Positions 47,490-57,063 of a DNA stretch of 64,000 nt are shown here, piece after piece. Both the position numbers and the translations under genes were made by a program. Source of the DNA: Marinobacter sp. JH2 (GTDB lineage: Bacteria > Pseudomonadota > Gammaproteobacteria > Pseudomonadales > Oleiphilaceae); the NCBI RefSeq assembly GCF_004353225.1, contig NZ_CP037934.1, positions 2,604,001 to 2,668,000 on the forward strand, written 5' to 3'. Position 1 is the first letter of the stretch. Each line of letters opens with the position of its first letter. Under the pieces are notes generated by a model. It made no database searches. It had not been told where the DNA came from and saw nothing but the letters and a program-made list of their open reading frames with translations.

Positions 47490-47586
47490 ACAATTCCTCC
47501 ACCATGACCTTAAGGTTACTTCAACCTGTTGCCACACATGCTATCGTTTAAACGGTGATAGGCCGTTGACGCGCGGTGCCATTTGC

Positions 47587-47612
47587 TTGACATTTTGTAA
47601 CACTTTTCACAA
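47587..47612 (+). promoter_or_regulatory. TTGACA box and CRP/Vfr-like dyad in the peptide/AraC gap
   Basis: TTGACA at 47587-47592 is a consensus -35, but no good -10 follows at the right distance. Next to it TGTAA-N6-TCACA (47596-47611) matches the CRP/Vfr dyad TGTGA-N6-TCACA with one mismatch. Either flanking gene could be the target. Confidence 0.4.
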
Positions 47613-47635
47613 AACCACTGATCTCAGGCCTTGGC

Positions 47636-48679
47636 ATGACCGATGTCCCTTCAGAAAACACAGAAATCCCCCACGTTGCGGCTTCAAGTACGCTCGCGCT
47701 GGTGCATTATCTGGATACGAGAGGACTTCTTGATTCCCCAGTGATAGAGCGTGAGACAGGCCTTCAGCTCAACGCTCTGGAAGATCCGGACCTGCGCATT
47801 CCCGCCACCGCCCACTACCGACTTTGGGAGCTCGCAGAGCAGCTCACCCGAGATCCCGGGGTGGGTTTGCACGCGGGCCAGGTTATCGACCCCGAGCGAA
47901 TGGGACTGGTTGGGCATGTATTCTTCAATTGTGACACCCTCGGCGAAGCGGTTATCCAATATGTCCGGTTGTACCGGCTGATTAACGAATCGGTCACGCT
48001 CCATTTTGAGCAAACAGCCACTCAGGCGATCTTGAGTTGGCAGCCTGACAACCCTGCGTATTACTCTCGCCTTGATATGGATCGCACCCTTGCAGCGGCG
48101 ATCTGCAGAACACGCCACTTTATCCACAAAGGCATTACCGCAGATTGGCTCGAAATCGCGCACCCTGAGCCACCTTATTCGAAGGAATACCAAAAACTGT
48201 TCGGTGGCCCCGTTTTCTTCGGCTGCGGCATTACCCGGATCGCATTCTCTAGCGAGCACCTGGAGCACCCCATTCCACACCGTAATCCTTACGTGTATTC
48301 CGCTGTATTGCAGCAGGTCAACGCTGTGCTGGCGAAACTCCAAACTCGGCGTTCATTCAGCCGCAAGGTGCGAAGGCTCATCTCCCGGCAGATGGCAACC
48401 GACAAAATTGACGCAGACACTCTGGCCCGTCAATGTCATATGAGCCGGCAGACCCTTTATCGCCGTTTAAAAAAAGAGGGGTTAAGCTTTCAGGATTTGG
48501 TGGAAAAAGTCCGCCGTGACAAAGCGCTCCGGTACGTGGCAAACGATCAATACGCGCTGGGTGAGATTGCTTTTCTACTTGGTTTTTCCGAACTTAGCGC
48601 CTTCAGCCGTGCATTCAAGCGCTGGACCGGCGTTGCGCCGGCCCAATTTCGAGCCGAACATAAGGGCAGCTCATCATGA
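47636..48679 (+). CDS. AraC family transcriptional regulator (arabinose-bd-like N-domain)
   Basis: This 347-aa regulator has an N-terminal domain of the Arabinose_bd type found in OruR/ArgR-like AraC proteins (residues 20-210; LRIPATAHYRLWELAEQLTRDPGVGLHAG). The C-terminal AraC helix-turn-helix pair is at about 250-340 (TLARQCHMSRQTLYRRLKKEGLSF; LGEIAFLLGFSELSAFSRAFKRWTG). The effector is unknown. The last codon overlaps the cardiolipin synthase start by ATGA, an unusual coupling of a regulator to a membrane-lipid enzyme. The ribosome site is weak. Confidence 0.88.
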   Translation: MTDVPSENTEIPHVAASSTLALVHYLDTRGLLDSPVIERETGLQLNALEDPDLRIPATAHYRLWELAEQLTRDPGVGLHAGQVIDPERMGLVGHVFFNCDTLGEAVIQYVRLYRLINESVTLHFEQTATQAILSWQPDNPAYYSRLDMDRTLAAAICRTRHFIHKGITADWLEIAHPEPPYSKEYQKLFGGPVFFGCGITRIAFSSEHLEHPIPHRNPYVYSAVLQQVNAVLAKLQTRRSFSRKVRRLISRQMATDKIDADTLARQCHMSRQTLYRRLKKEGLSFQDLVEKVRRDKALRYVANDQYALGEIAFLLGFSELSAFSRAFKRWTGVAPAQFRAEHKGSSS

Positions 48680-50112
48680 TCGAGGACACTTTCACCTTAC
48701 TGGCGATCCCGCTTGGGCTGCTCTATCTGGCCGCGCTGGCCTGCATCTATCGCATCCTGCTGACTTACCGTACCACTCAAGGCGCCATCGCCTGGATCAC
48801 CACGTTGATCGCATTGCCGTATGTAACCGTCCCCCTGTTCATTCTATTCGGCCGATATCGTTTTGGCGGCTATATGAAGGCAAGACGCTCCGGCAACAAA
48901 GCCCTCAGCGGCCTTCTCGAAGAGTTCGAATGCCGGACAACCTCAATACCGGATCCGAATCAGAAAGAGTTCGGCGATGAGCTACAGGTTCTGTGTAAAT
49001 TGAGCCGCCAGCCCTTCACCAGCGATAACAAGGTCACGTTGCTGAAAGATGGTGAAGCCACCTTCGATGCGCTTTTTCAAGCTATGGAAGACGCTGAGCG
49101 CTACATCCTTCTGGAATTCTACATCGTCCGCTCTGACCGCGTTGGCCAGCGCATCAAAACGATTCTGGAACGCAAGTTGGCCGAAGGCGTGGAGGTATGG
49201 CTGCTTTACGACGACATCGGCAGCCTGTCGCTGTCTCGCCGTTGGCTGAAGGAATTGGCGGAGGCCGGAGCCAAAGTTGCTTCGTTTGGCAAAGGCAACA
49301 TTCGCCGTCGCCGCTTTCAGATCAACTTCCGAAATCATCGGAAGCTGTTGGTTTGTGATGGCGTTACAGGCTTCGTGGGTGGTATTAATCTCGGCGATGA
49401 GTACCTGGGCACCGCCATGGACCAGGAACCTTGGCGTGATACTCATTGTCGAATCGACGGTCCCGCCGTCACCGGCCTGCAACTGGCCTGGCTGGAAGAC
49501 TGGCACTGGGCCAGCGACACCAAACCGAAGTTAAATTGGTGCCCGAGCTTTAACTCCCCCGGCGACGACAAGGTGCTGGTGCTGCCTACTGGCCCGGCGG
49601 ACACTTGGGAAACCTGTGCGTTATTTTTCCTCAACAGTATTAACAACGCCCGAACCCGCGTTTGGATTGCCTCGCCCTATTTCGTGCCCGACGTTCAGAT
49701 CATCAACGCACTTCAATTGGCGGCGCTGCGCGGGGTGGATGTTCGTATTCTGATCCCTGAAAAGTCCGACAGCTTACTCATCCGAGTGGCAGCCTATTCG
49801 TATCTCATTCAGGCCCGTCAAGCCGGAATCGGCATCTACCGTTACCAACCCGGCTTTATGCATCAAAAAGTCGTTTTGGTAGACGATCGCTACGCATCGA
49901 TTGGCACCGCGAATCTCGATAACCGTTCCATGCGACTGAACTTTGAAATTATGGCGATCAATACGAGCCCTAGCTTCATTCAAGAAGTTGAGGCCATGCT
50001 GGAAGACGACTTGAAGCACAGCAGGCTAATGACCGAAAGCGATTACGAAGATCGCTCTTTACTGTTCCGCTTGTGGTGCCGTACCGTTCGCCTGCTCGCA
50101 CCGTTGCTTTGA
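48676..50112 (+). CDS. cls: Cardiolipin synthase (phospholipase D superfamily)
   Basis: This 478-aa membrane enzyme condenses two phosphatidylglycerols to cardiolipin. Two N-terminal transmembrane helices (residues 5-25 and 37-57) precede two PLD domains, each with an HKD motif: FRNHRKLLVCDGVTGFVGGIN near residue 235 and MHQKVVLVDDRYASIGTANLDN near residue 395. Both are intact, so activity is expected. Length is typical (480-490). It starts inside the AraC stop codon, implying coupled translation. The nearest E. coli relative by layout is ClsA. Confidence 0.92.
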   Translation: MIEDTFTLLAIPLGLLYLAALACIYRILLTYRTTQGAIAWITTLIALPYVTVPLFILFGRYRFGGYMKARRSGNKALSGLLEEFECRTTSIPDPNQKEFGDELQVLCKLSRQPFTSDNKVTLLKDGEATFDALFQAMEDAERYILLEFYIVRSDRVGQRIKTILERKLAEGVEVWLLYDDIGSLSLSRRWLKELAEAGAKVASFGKGNIRRRRFQINFRNHRKLLVCDGVTGFVGGINLGDEYLGTAMDQEPWRDTHCRIDGPAVTGLQLAWLEDWHWASDTKPKLNWCPSFNSPGDDKVLVLPTGPADTWETCALFFLNSINNARTRVWIASPYFVPDVQIINALQLAALRGVDVRILIPEKSDSLLIRVAAYSYLIQARQAGIGIYRYQPGFMHQKVVLVDDRYASIGTANLDNRSMRLNFEIMAINTSPSFIQEVEAMLEDDLKHSRLMTESDYEDRSLLFRLWCRTVRLLAPLL

Positions 50113-50181
50113 ACTGGTCCTCAGTATGGGCTTGTGCGACTATGGCGCTTCTGACAACTCCGAAGTAGCCACAGAACGAAC

Positions 50182-50841
50182 ATGAACGCATTCAAGCCGA
50201 AAGAAACCCTGACCGAACAAGTCGCCCGCCACGTTGAGAACCTAATAGCCTTCGGGCAGCTGCGCTCAGGCGAACGAATTTACGAAAGTGCCATGGCCAA
50301 GGAACTGAATGTCAGTTTGGGCTCCGTGCGGGAAGGCTTGTTGTTGCTCGAGAAACGGCACTTGGTAAAAAACGTTGCTCGCAAAGGCGCATTTGTGACC
50401 ACCCTCGATGAGCATTTTGTACACAGCTTGTATGAAACCCTGGAACTGTACCTCACCCACACGGGCCGGAAATTAGTCAGACAGTGGCAGCCAGAGGATA
50501 TGGAACGATTGGTTTCCCTGCGCGATAAAATGCAGCGTTGTTACGAGCAAAACGATCTGTTGGCGTTTTTGGAGCTAGGCATAGAGTACACCCAGGCATC
50601 GCTGGTTTATGCAGACAACTACTTCATCGTTTCGGCCATTGACGATTTATGGCCTTCGGCAAAGCGATGCGCATTTGTGGCCTTCCGCCACGGCGGCAAG
50701 CAAGTAATTGAAGACAATTTGGCCCATATGGAGCAATCCATAAAAGCGATCGAAGCTCGGGATGAACAAGCTCTAACCGCGATTCTGCACCGCTACGCCC
50801 TGCAACAATGTCAGCAGGTACTGACGGCTTTAGCTCAGTAG
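50182..50841 (+). CDS. GntR/FadR family transcriptional regulator
   Basis: This 219-aa regulator has an N-terminal winged helix (RSGERIYESAMAKELNVSLGSVREGLLLLEKRHLV) and an all-helical FCD ligand domain (about residues 85-215). The ligand is usually a carboxylate bound through a metal, but I cannot confirm the metal residues. It begins 70 bp after cls. The stop overlaps the convergent patatin stop by seven bases. Targets are unknown. Confidence 0.87.
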   Translation: MNAFKPKETLTEQVARHVENLIAFGQLRSGERIYESAMAKELNVSLGSVREGLLLLEKRHLVKNVARKGAFVTTLDEHFVHSLYETLELYLTHTGRKLVRQWQPEDMERLVSLRDKMQRCYEQNDLLAFLELGIEYTQASLVYADNYFIVSAIDDLWPSAKRCAFVAFRHGGKQVIEDNLAHMEQSIKAIEARDEQALTAILHRYALQQCQQVLTALAQ

Positions 50842-53045
50842 AACAACTGGGTAAAAGAGAAACCGATATTCATGTAGGCCGTCCAATCATCTTCGTTGTT
50901 GTAGGCGACTGAGAACTGGACCGGCCCAACGAACGTATCGACACCCGCAAACACACTCCACGATCGAACCAAGTTGCCCCAGCGCGCGTCGTCGATGCGA
51001 TCCCAAGTATTACCCGTTTCAAAGCCGACCCCAGCGAACCAAGGCATGAAAGGGCCGCCAAACTCGCGTCGAGCATAGGCAGCCGCCAAAGCTGCGTCGT
51101 TACCACTTAGTTCTCCGGCCGCATAGGCCGACAGCCGCCTGAATCCGCCCAGACGCGCGGCATTCTCTATGCCAGACTGGCCGCTAACAACCTGTTCCGT
51201 AAACAGCAAACCGGTGACGTTGAATCGTTGCCAACTGGCCGTTCCCAACAACATGCCCGTGATGGAATCAAAGTCGCGGTCTGAACCCAGTCCGGGACGT
51301 TCAAAACGCGCCCGTATTCCCGCAAAACCGCCGGATTTCGGGTAGAACGAATCACTGAGCGAGTCGTGCACCAACTGAACTTTCGCGTAGCCTTGATGAA
51401 CTCTGTCCGATGGCGCCACTTGTTCACCGATCGAATCCTCCAATCTCGCAGAGCCTCGCACATAACCGATACGCACTTCACCGTCGCCGCCCAGCTCCAT
51501 GCCAATTGCCGCATCGACCTGCGTCAGTGAGACATCAATCTCTGCAATACGGGCACCGTCCTCATACACACGGTAGTCATCACGCTCGTGCTCTATACCA
51601 ATCACTGCAAATCGTTCGTAACCAAAATCCAGCGGCTGGTACCATTGGGTACGAAACCAGGGCTGAGTGCCTAACTGAGCCCCAACATGCCACTCGGCCC
51701 CCAAACTGTTCAGTTCTGTCATTCGAAGCCCGGCCGCAAGATTAAAACGGGTGCCGCCACTGAAATTATCTTCGTAGCTCAACCCCGATGAAAGATAATT
51801 CGGCCCCCATCGTTTCTCACGTGCCTGAATATTCAACACCGGACCTTGCTCTGAGGGCCTCAAAGACCAAGACACGGTTTCGTAATACCCCAACCCATAG
51901 ATACGCTTCAGATCCGATTCGAGTTGTTCGACATTCAGAGGTTCGCCCGCCTTCTGGCGTATTCGCTCTTTCAAAAACGCCGTCGATAATCGGCGCCCAG
52001 TCGCGAACTCAATACGGGCCACCTGCGCAACCGACACTGCACGTTGCTCCAACCCCTCGCGGAAAGACCGCCACTCCTCCGCTGACACCGTCAGACGGTT
52101 GAGTTCCACCGCGTGCTCTCTGGCAGCGGTAGCACCCAACTCGAACAATACCGGCCCATCATAAAAATCAGCAGAGCCGTACCCTTCCAACTGGGGCCGA
52201 ATAAGTACGTCGTTATCGGTGATCAAGGCGAGCTGATCTTCCGTGTTTCGCCGGGTCAGGAGCGTCGTTAACTGACCTACAACCGAAAACGCTTCCTTGA
52301 TCTCGTCGGTTTTCAGCAACGGATCCGTAATGTCCACCGCGATGATTATGTCGGCCCCCATATCCCGGGCCACACTGACGGGCAAATTATTGGCGATCCC
52401 GCCATCTACCAACAAACGACCGCCGCGTTCCACCGGCGCGTAAACACCTGGAATACTCATACTGGCGCGAATCGATTCCGCCAAATTGCCGCTATCAATG
52501 ATGACTTCAACGCCGGTCTCCAGATCCGTCGCGATAGCTCGAAAAGGGATGGGGAGCTGATCAAAGTCATCAACCAGTGCAGCATTGCGAGTGAGCTCGT
52601 TCAGAATCAGGCCAAGATTTTGGCCTGTCACCAATCCGCCACCGACATGGATACCATCGGTATCGACTCCAATGCCCGGTGTGATTGGCAAGCGCCAGTC
52701 GGACTGTTTACGGCGCACCGGCTTGTAAGCGCGGCCCGGGTCATCGCTGAAGCTGGACAGCCAGTCCAGATCGATGAAACGTTGTTCAATTTCGTTCACC
52801 GACATGCCGGATGCATACAAAGCTGCAACCGCAGAGCCTGCGCTGGTACCGACAACCATATCCACCGGCACCTTCATTTCTTCCAGAACCCGGAGCACGC
52901 CAGCATGGGCCATGCCTTTGGCGCCGCCCCCACTCAGCACCAACCCCACTTTCGGGCGACGTTCTTGGGCAGCACTCAGAGTTGGCCACGCAACAAACAC
53001 CACCACGACAGCAAAGAAGACGGAAAGTCTGAATAGAATTTGCAA
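50835..53045 (-). CDS. plpD: PlpD-type patatin phospholipase autotransporter (type Vd)
   Basis: This 736-aa protein has a signal peptide (residues 1-26). A patatin domain follows (about 30-330) with the oxyanion motif LVLSGGGAKGMAHAGVL, the nucleophile GTSAG and the catalytic DGGIANN. A POTRA-like module (about 345-415) and an Omp85-type barrel to the end (NIGFSFTQLFY) follow. This is the PlpD architecture, which secretes and anchors a lipase. Only a TTG (or an ATT just before it) can start the frame, because an in-frame TGA lies three codons upstream. The gene is convergent with the GntR gene by seven overlapping bases. Confidence 0.92.
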   Translation of the reverse strand: MQILFRLSVFFAVVVVFVAWPTLSAAQERRPKVGLVLSGGGAKGMAHAGVLRVLEEMKVPVDMVVGTSAGSAVAALYASGMSVNEIEQRFIDLDWLSSFSDDPGRAYKPVRRKQSDWRLPITPGIGVDTDGIHVGGGLVTGQNLGLILNELTRNAALVDDFDQLPIPFRAIATDLETGVEVIIDSGNLAESIRASMSIPGVYAPVERGGRLLVDGGIANNLPVSVARDMGADIIIAVDITDPLLKTDEIKEAFSVVGQLTTLLTRRNTEDQLALITDNDVLIRPQLEGYGSADFYDGPVLFELGATAAREHAVELNRLTVSAEEWRSFREGLEQRAVSVAQVARIEFATGRRLSTAFLKERIRQKAGEPLNVEQLESDLKRIYGLGYYETVSWSLRPSEQGPVLNIQAREKRWGPNYLSSGLSYEDNFSGGTRFNLAAGLRMTELNSLGAEWHVGAQLGTQPWFRTQWYQPLDFGYERFAVIGIEHERDDYRVYEDGARIAEIDVSLTQVDAAIGMELGGDGEVRIGYVRGSARLEDSIGEQVAPSDRVHQGYAKVQLVHDSLSDSFYPKSGGFAGIRARFERPGLGSDRDFDSITGMLLGTASWQRFNVTGLLFTEQVVSGQSGIENAARLGGFRRLSAYAAGELSGNDAALAAAYARREFGGPFMPWFAGVGFETGNTWDRIDDARWGNLVRSWSVFAGVDTFVGPVQFSVAYNNEDDWTAYMNIGFSFTQLFY

Positions 53046-53061
53046 AATATCTCAGTGCAGA

Positions 53062-53661
53062 TTAGTTGGGTTTATCATCGTCGACCAACGATATATGAGA
53101 GGTATCAGGCACAATGGGCGGGGGAATCTCCCGCTCCACGCCCAGATCAGTGCCCGGAGGCGCTATACTCCAATCGTCCAGGTGTTCGAACATAGGGGTT
53201 TCAATCTCCTGGTGCTCCGCAAGAGTGACACCTACCGGGTCCAGACTCAGACCCGAGCCAGCGAGAATCTCATCCACTTTCTCACCAGCGACAGACAAAC
53301 GGTCACCAGGCTCTACCTCCGGCACTTTGCCAGGCGCTGCGTTGGGATTCAGCGTGCTTTTATGATCCGACGACGCACCCTGCGGCTGCGTTTTGGGCGC
53401 GCTCGTGCGAGAGGGAGCTGATGGTTGCCCGCCAGCAACGGCCATTGCCTGAACATAGACCAACATGCCGTGTTTCTTGAGTACCGTTTGGTATTTCTCG
53501 GCTTGTTCCTGATCCAGCTTGTTACGGATCACCACCGCCTGACCACTGAACATGCGGTCCAGCTGCTCGACACTGGCCTTAAACAACGCTTTGGCATTGG
53601 CACGGGCAGTCAGCAAATCTGTGCCTGACGTACACTCGCCCTTGAATACGAGCTGGAACAT
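53062..53661 (-). CDS. Conserved hypothetical protein, small N-terminal domain plus disordered tail
   Basis: This 199-aa protein has a folded N-terminal domain (residues 1-72: FQLVFKGECTSGTD, ARANAKALFKASVEQLDRMFSG, VVIRNKLDQEQAEKYQTVLKKHG). The pattern recurs at the N-terminus of several pseudomonad hypothetical proteins. A long low-complexity Pro/Ser/Ala-rich region follows with an acidic end (VDDDKPN). There is no signal peptide, so it is cytoplasmic. GAGG precedes the ATG. It lies 17 bp upstream of plpD on the same strand, so co-transcription is likely. No function is known. Confidence 0.7.
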   Translation of the reverse strand: MFQLVFKGECTSGTDLLTARANAKALFKASVEQLDRMFSGQAVVIRNKLDQEQAEKYQTVLKKHGMLVYVQAMAVAGGQPSAPSRTSAPKTQPQGASSDHKSTLNPNAAPGKVPEVEPGDRLSVAGEKVDEILAGSGLSLDPVGVTLAEHQEIETPMFEHLDDWSIAPPGTDLGVEREIPPPIVPDTSHISLVDDDKPN

Positions 53662-53844
53662 GACGTTACCTCATTTGTTCTTTTCAGGAAGCCCGGTTTT
53701 ATCATAGCTGAAAACACGATGGCAGGAGACGCGCTCAAGGCAATGCGCTCGACCTTCAAGCTTCGATTGTGTCAGCATTGCAAACAATTGAAAAATACCA
53801 CCGTTTTAAGCAGAAAAAACCGGCGCTCTCTGCGATAATTAATT

Positions 53845-53869
53845 GTAACCAAAGTTTACACTTGGTTAC
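53845..53869. promoter_or_regulatory. Operator-like inverted repeat
   Basis: GTAACCAA (53845-53852) and TTGGTTAC (53862-53869) are perfect complements around a nine-base spacer, 34 bp upstream of the small secreted protein gene. The position and form suit a regulator site or a leader hairpin. Confidence 0.5.
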
Positions 53870-53902
53870 GGTGTCGCTTTAAACGTCCAATGAGATACGC
53901 TT

Positions 53903-54268
53903 ATGCGAATTCGAACCTTCATCTTGTATTGGGCACTGTTGTTCGGAGCGACAAGCTCCTATGCGCAAGCCGGAAATCTGGACGTTCTTATGCAGCAGGT
54001 CTTCCCAACTGCAGAAGCCACCTACATCGGCTATGAAAGCATAGAGCGCGAAGACATCCCCGTAAGTGCGGATGTCGACCGTAAATACCTGATCGTGGAT
54101 TTTCGCTTTAAAGGAAACCTGCCATCGACACAGACGCTGCAAGCCAAGGTTCACAAAGTATGCATGACCCTGTTTAGGGATCAGCAACTGATGCAATCGC
54201 TGTCAGAGTCCGGATACGACATGGTCTCCGTGGCTTTTGATCGGCAATCTCAGTTCGATTGTCTATAA
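53903..54268 (+). CDS. Small exported protein, function unknown
   Basis: This 121-aa protein has a clear signal peptide (MRIRTFILYWALLFGATSSYAQA). The mature domain of about 98 residues has mixed strands and helices and two cysteines (VCMTLFRD and the C-terminal QFDCL) that could form a disulfide. I recognise no family. GAGA lies ahead of the ATG. It is preceded by a perfect inverted repeat and is convergent, with a five-base gap, with the sensor kinase gene. A role with that kinase is only a possibility from location. Confidence 0.72.
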   Translation: MRIRTFILYWALLFGATSSYAQAGNLDVLMQQVFPTAEATYIGYESIEREDIPVSADVDRKYLIVDFRFKGNLPSTQTLQAKVHKVCMTLFRDQQLMQSLSESGYDMVSVAFDRQSQFDCL

Positions 54269-54273
54269 CAACG

Positions 54274-57030
54274 CTAGCTTTGCCCCAGTATACGGGGAAA
54301 TGCCTCCAGCGCAGTGTTCACTGCATCCAGATTAAAAGCTTCCACATCCGCCAACAGTTTTTCGCCGTAACGAGTAACCGACAGTGAACGATGACGCTGT
54401 CCCCAATCAATAATTCTCAAGGCAAACTCTTTCATTTGCTCCGGGTCACCGCTCTCCCGAACGTTTTGCCATTCATTGCCAAAGTCCCTCGCAAGGCTTT
54501 CTCGTAGCCAACCTCGCTCCTGCATGCTCATGGTCTGGGCCAGCAAACGCTCGGATTCTTCTGGTGCGCCTTCTTCTTCCGCCTCTTCTCCGGTCGCTGC
54601 AACCCGGGGCAATACAATGGTAAAGGTCGACCCAGCGTCGGCCTCACTCTCGAGCGTTAACTCCCCCCCCATCATTTCCACCAGTTTGCGGCTGATGGCT
54701 AGCCCCAAGCCGGTACCACCGTATCGCCTTGAGCTTTGTCCTTCGTGTTGCTCGAAGGCATCAAAAATTCTGCTTTGCTGATCCGGAGCTATGCCGATCC
54801 CAGTATCCGTTACCGTCACGGCCATTCGGTAGTATCGGGCATCGCCGTCGCTGTCCTCTTGGTCGTCCAGAAGTTCGGCGACCACACGAACGGTGACTTC
54901 GCCTTGATGGGTGAATTTAATGGCATTTCCCACCAAATTAAACAGCACCTGGCGCAGCCGGGTTTCATCGAGCATCATCGCTGATGGCAAACCGGCGCCT
55001 ACACTGACTTCCAAAGCAATACCCTGCTCCGTTGCCCGAAGATCGAAAATATGGCGAACGTCGCTTAGCAAGCGCCGTACAGAAACGGGCGCAAAATCCA
55101 ATCGCATTTTACCTGCCTCAATCCTCGACAAATCCAGAATGTCATTGATCAACATCAGCAGGCTGCGACTGCCGGCACGAATGGCGTTCAGGTAATTTCG
55201 CTGCTGGGGATCGGTTACGGAGTTATAAAGCAAGTCGCTGTAACCGATCACCGCATTCATCGGCGTTCGGATTTCATGGGACATATTGGCCAGGAATTCA
55301 CTTTTCGCACGGTTGGCCAGTTCGGCTTCCCGAGCCAGTCGTTCGGCTTCCAGTTTGGCTGCGCGCAGTTCATCCTCACTGCGACGCAGCGCGTTTTCCG
55401 AGCGGATACGCTCATCAACTTCCAGCGATAATTTTCGGTTCCAGTACAGGAAGATCAGCACAACCACGATGGCAATCAGAATGATTCGCCGGACAACCGT
55501 GTAATCGGTTTCTTGTTCAATATCCAAATGAATCCAGCGATTGTAGACGGCTTCGCCCTCAGACTCGGGCAAACCGCCCAACGCTTTGTTCAAAATACGA
55601 TGCAGCTCCGGGCTGTCCTTGCGCACCGCTAAGCGCAAATCGTACTGGTAGGGGGTGATACTGGTAATCCTGAGGTTCGACAACCCCAGCCGTGCAACCG
55701 TATAACTGACGGCAGGAATATGCGTCACCATCACATCGAGGTCACCGTTAGATAACGCCAGCAAACCATCGGCAACCGTGGCCTGAGGGTAGAGATCAAG
55801 ATCCGGGTGGTTAATCAGCAAGTAATCATGGCTGGCTTGTCGGTTAACAACGCCAACTTTTTCGTCGCGCAACTCACGTAGATCGCCGATAAACCGGCCG
55901 CTGTCACGGATTGCCAAGGCAATGGGTACGGTTACATAAGCGCGGGTAAACAGATACTCCTGCTCGGTGCGAGGAGTGCGGGACAACCCAGGCAGAATAT
56001 CCACTGTTCCCGCCTTCAACTCTTCTTCAGCGGAAGCCCGGGTGTCCATAATCCTCTTGTTGAAGCGTACCCCGAGATTTTCTTCCAGCCGGCCAATCAA
56101 GTCGGCAACCAAGCCTGCCGGCCGACCATCTTGTTGAAACTCAAACGGCGGCCAATCCCTGCGCAACCCCACTTCAAGCCCCTGATTTTTGTCGAGCCAA
56201 CTTTTTTCCGCCGCGGTCAAGGCAACGCCCCGACCTTCCATCATCGGTATATCGCCTTGTAACCAAGCCTGTCGGATTTCGCGGTGCTCTTTATGAGTAA
56301 TCGATAACACAGCTCTATCGGCGACTCGAAATAATTGATGCTTATCGGTTGGCACTTGAAGCACCACTTCCACAGGCCGATTATCCAGCAAAACAGCCAA
56401 TCCAATGCCATTGACCATTGTTGATTCAAGGTAATCCGATACTACCGGCACCGGTGCCAAAAAAGCATCGGCGTTACCCGCCAGCACTTGACTGATGGCT
56501 TCGCCCAGATCTTCCACCGGTACAGGGGTAAAATTATTAACGGGATCAAGTAAAGGAAATTGATTTGGGTCGTCCCCGATGATCGCAACATTGGCGGCTT
56601 CCAGATCTTTTAAGGTGCGAAAACCGGCATCACCCGCGTTCACAAACACGCCGTAAGTGAGGCTCATGATCGGTGTGGTGTGCCGCAATCCCGGTATCAC
56701 GGGCGCACCCGGAACACGGGTGGTCAACGTGAGATCGGCAGGCTCCTCCTGCTCATCCAGCATGAAGGGTTCAACTGGAAGGTCCAGTTTTCGGGAAAGA
56801 AGATCCAGATAATCCGCCAGCAAGCCCACTAACTGGTCGTTCCCGCTTTCGAAAATCAACGGCATCTGTGTTTGCCGAACACCGACTCGAATACGGTCGA
56901 GCTCTCCAAGCCACAGCAAGTCTTCAAGACTCAAAACTGGGGCAGGGGTTTCTTGTGGGGGGTCAGCTTGCGCCGCTGCGGTTGAGAAGCTTACCAACAG
57001 GAACAACACGAGCTGGAGAAAAAACGTCAC
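54274..57030 (-). CDS. BvgS/EvgS-like sensor kinase with two periplasmic substrate-binding domains, no receiver
   Basis: This 918-aa membrane histidine kinase starts with a signal/anchor (residues 1-22). Two SBP_bac_3 (venus-flytrap) domains follow (about 45-265 and 272-500; [23 protein letters not shown]). A transmembrane helix (about 510-530), coiled coil, HisKA ([19 protein letters not shown]) and HATPase ([40 protein letters not shown]) follow. A helical domain ends the protein (about 815-918). Related BvgS-type kinases usually carry receiver and Hpt domains; neither is evident. The start is GTG 57030 with GAGGG upstream. The ligand is unknown, likely an amino acid or other small metabolite. 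Confidence 0.88.
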   Translation of the reverse strand: MTFFLQLVLFLLVSFSTAAAQADPPQETPAPVLSLEDLLWLGELDRIRVGVRQTQMPLIFESGNDQLVGLLADYLDLLSRKLDLPVEPFMLDEQEEPADLTLTTRVPGAPVIPGLRHTTPIMSLTYGVFVNAGDAGFRTLKDLEAANVAIIGDDPNQFPLLDPVNNFTPVPVEDLGEAISQVLAGNADAFLAPVPVVSDYLESTMVNGIGLAVLLDNRPVEVVLQVPTDKHQLFRVADRAVLSITHKEHREIRQAWLQGDIPMMEGRGVALTAAEKSWLDKNQGLEVGLRRDWPPFEFQQDGRPAGLVADLIGRLEENLGVRFNKRIMDTRASAEEELKAGTVDILPGLSRTPRTEQEYLFTRAYVTVPIALAIRDSGRFIGDLRELRDEKVGVVNRQASHDYLLINHPDLDLYPQATVADGLLALSNGDLDVMVTHIPAVSYTVARLGLSNLRITSITPYQYDLRLAVRKDSPELHRILNKALGGLPESEGEAVYNRWIHLDIEQETDYTVVRRIILIAIVVVLIFLYWNRKLSLEVDERIRSENALRRSEDELRAAKLEAERLAREAELANRAKSEFLANMSHEIRTPMNAVIGYSDLLYNSVTDPQQRNYLNAIRAGSRSLLMLINDILDLSRIEAGKMRLDFAPVSVRRLLSDVRHIFDLRATEQGIALEVSVGAGLPSAMMLDETRLRQVLFNLVGNAIKFTHQGEVTVRVVAELLDDQEDSDGDARYYRMAVTVTDTGIGIAPDQQSRIFDAFEQHEGQSSRRYGGTGLGLAISRKLVEMMGGELTLESEADAGSTFTIVLPRVAATGEEAEEEGAPEESERLLAQTMSMQERGWLRESLARDFGNEWQNVRESGDPEQMKEFALRIIDWGQRHRSLSVTRYGEKLLADVEAFNLDAVNTALEAFPRILGQS

Positions 57031-57063
57031 TGCACACCCTCATGGAGCCACCATTGCGGCTCA

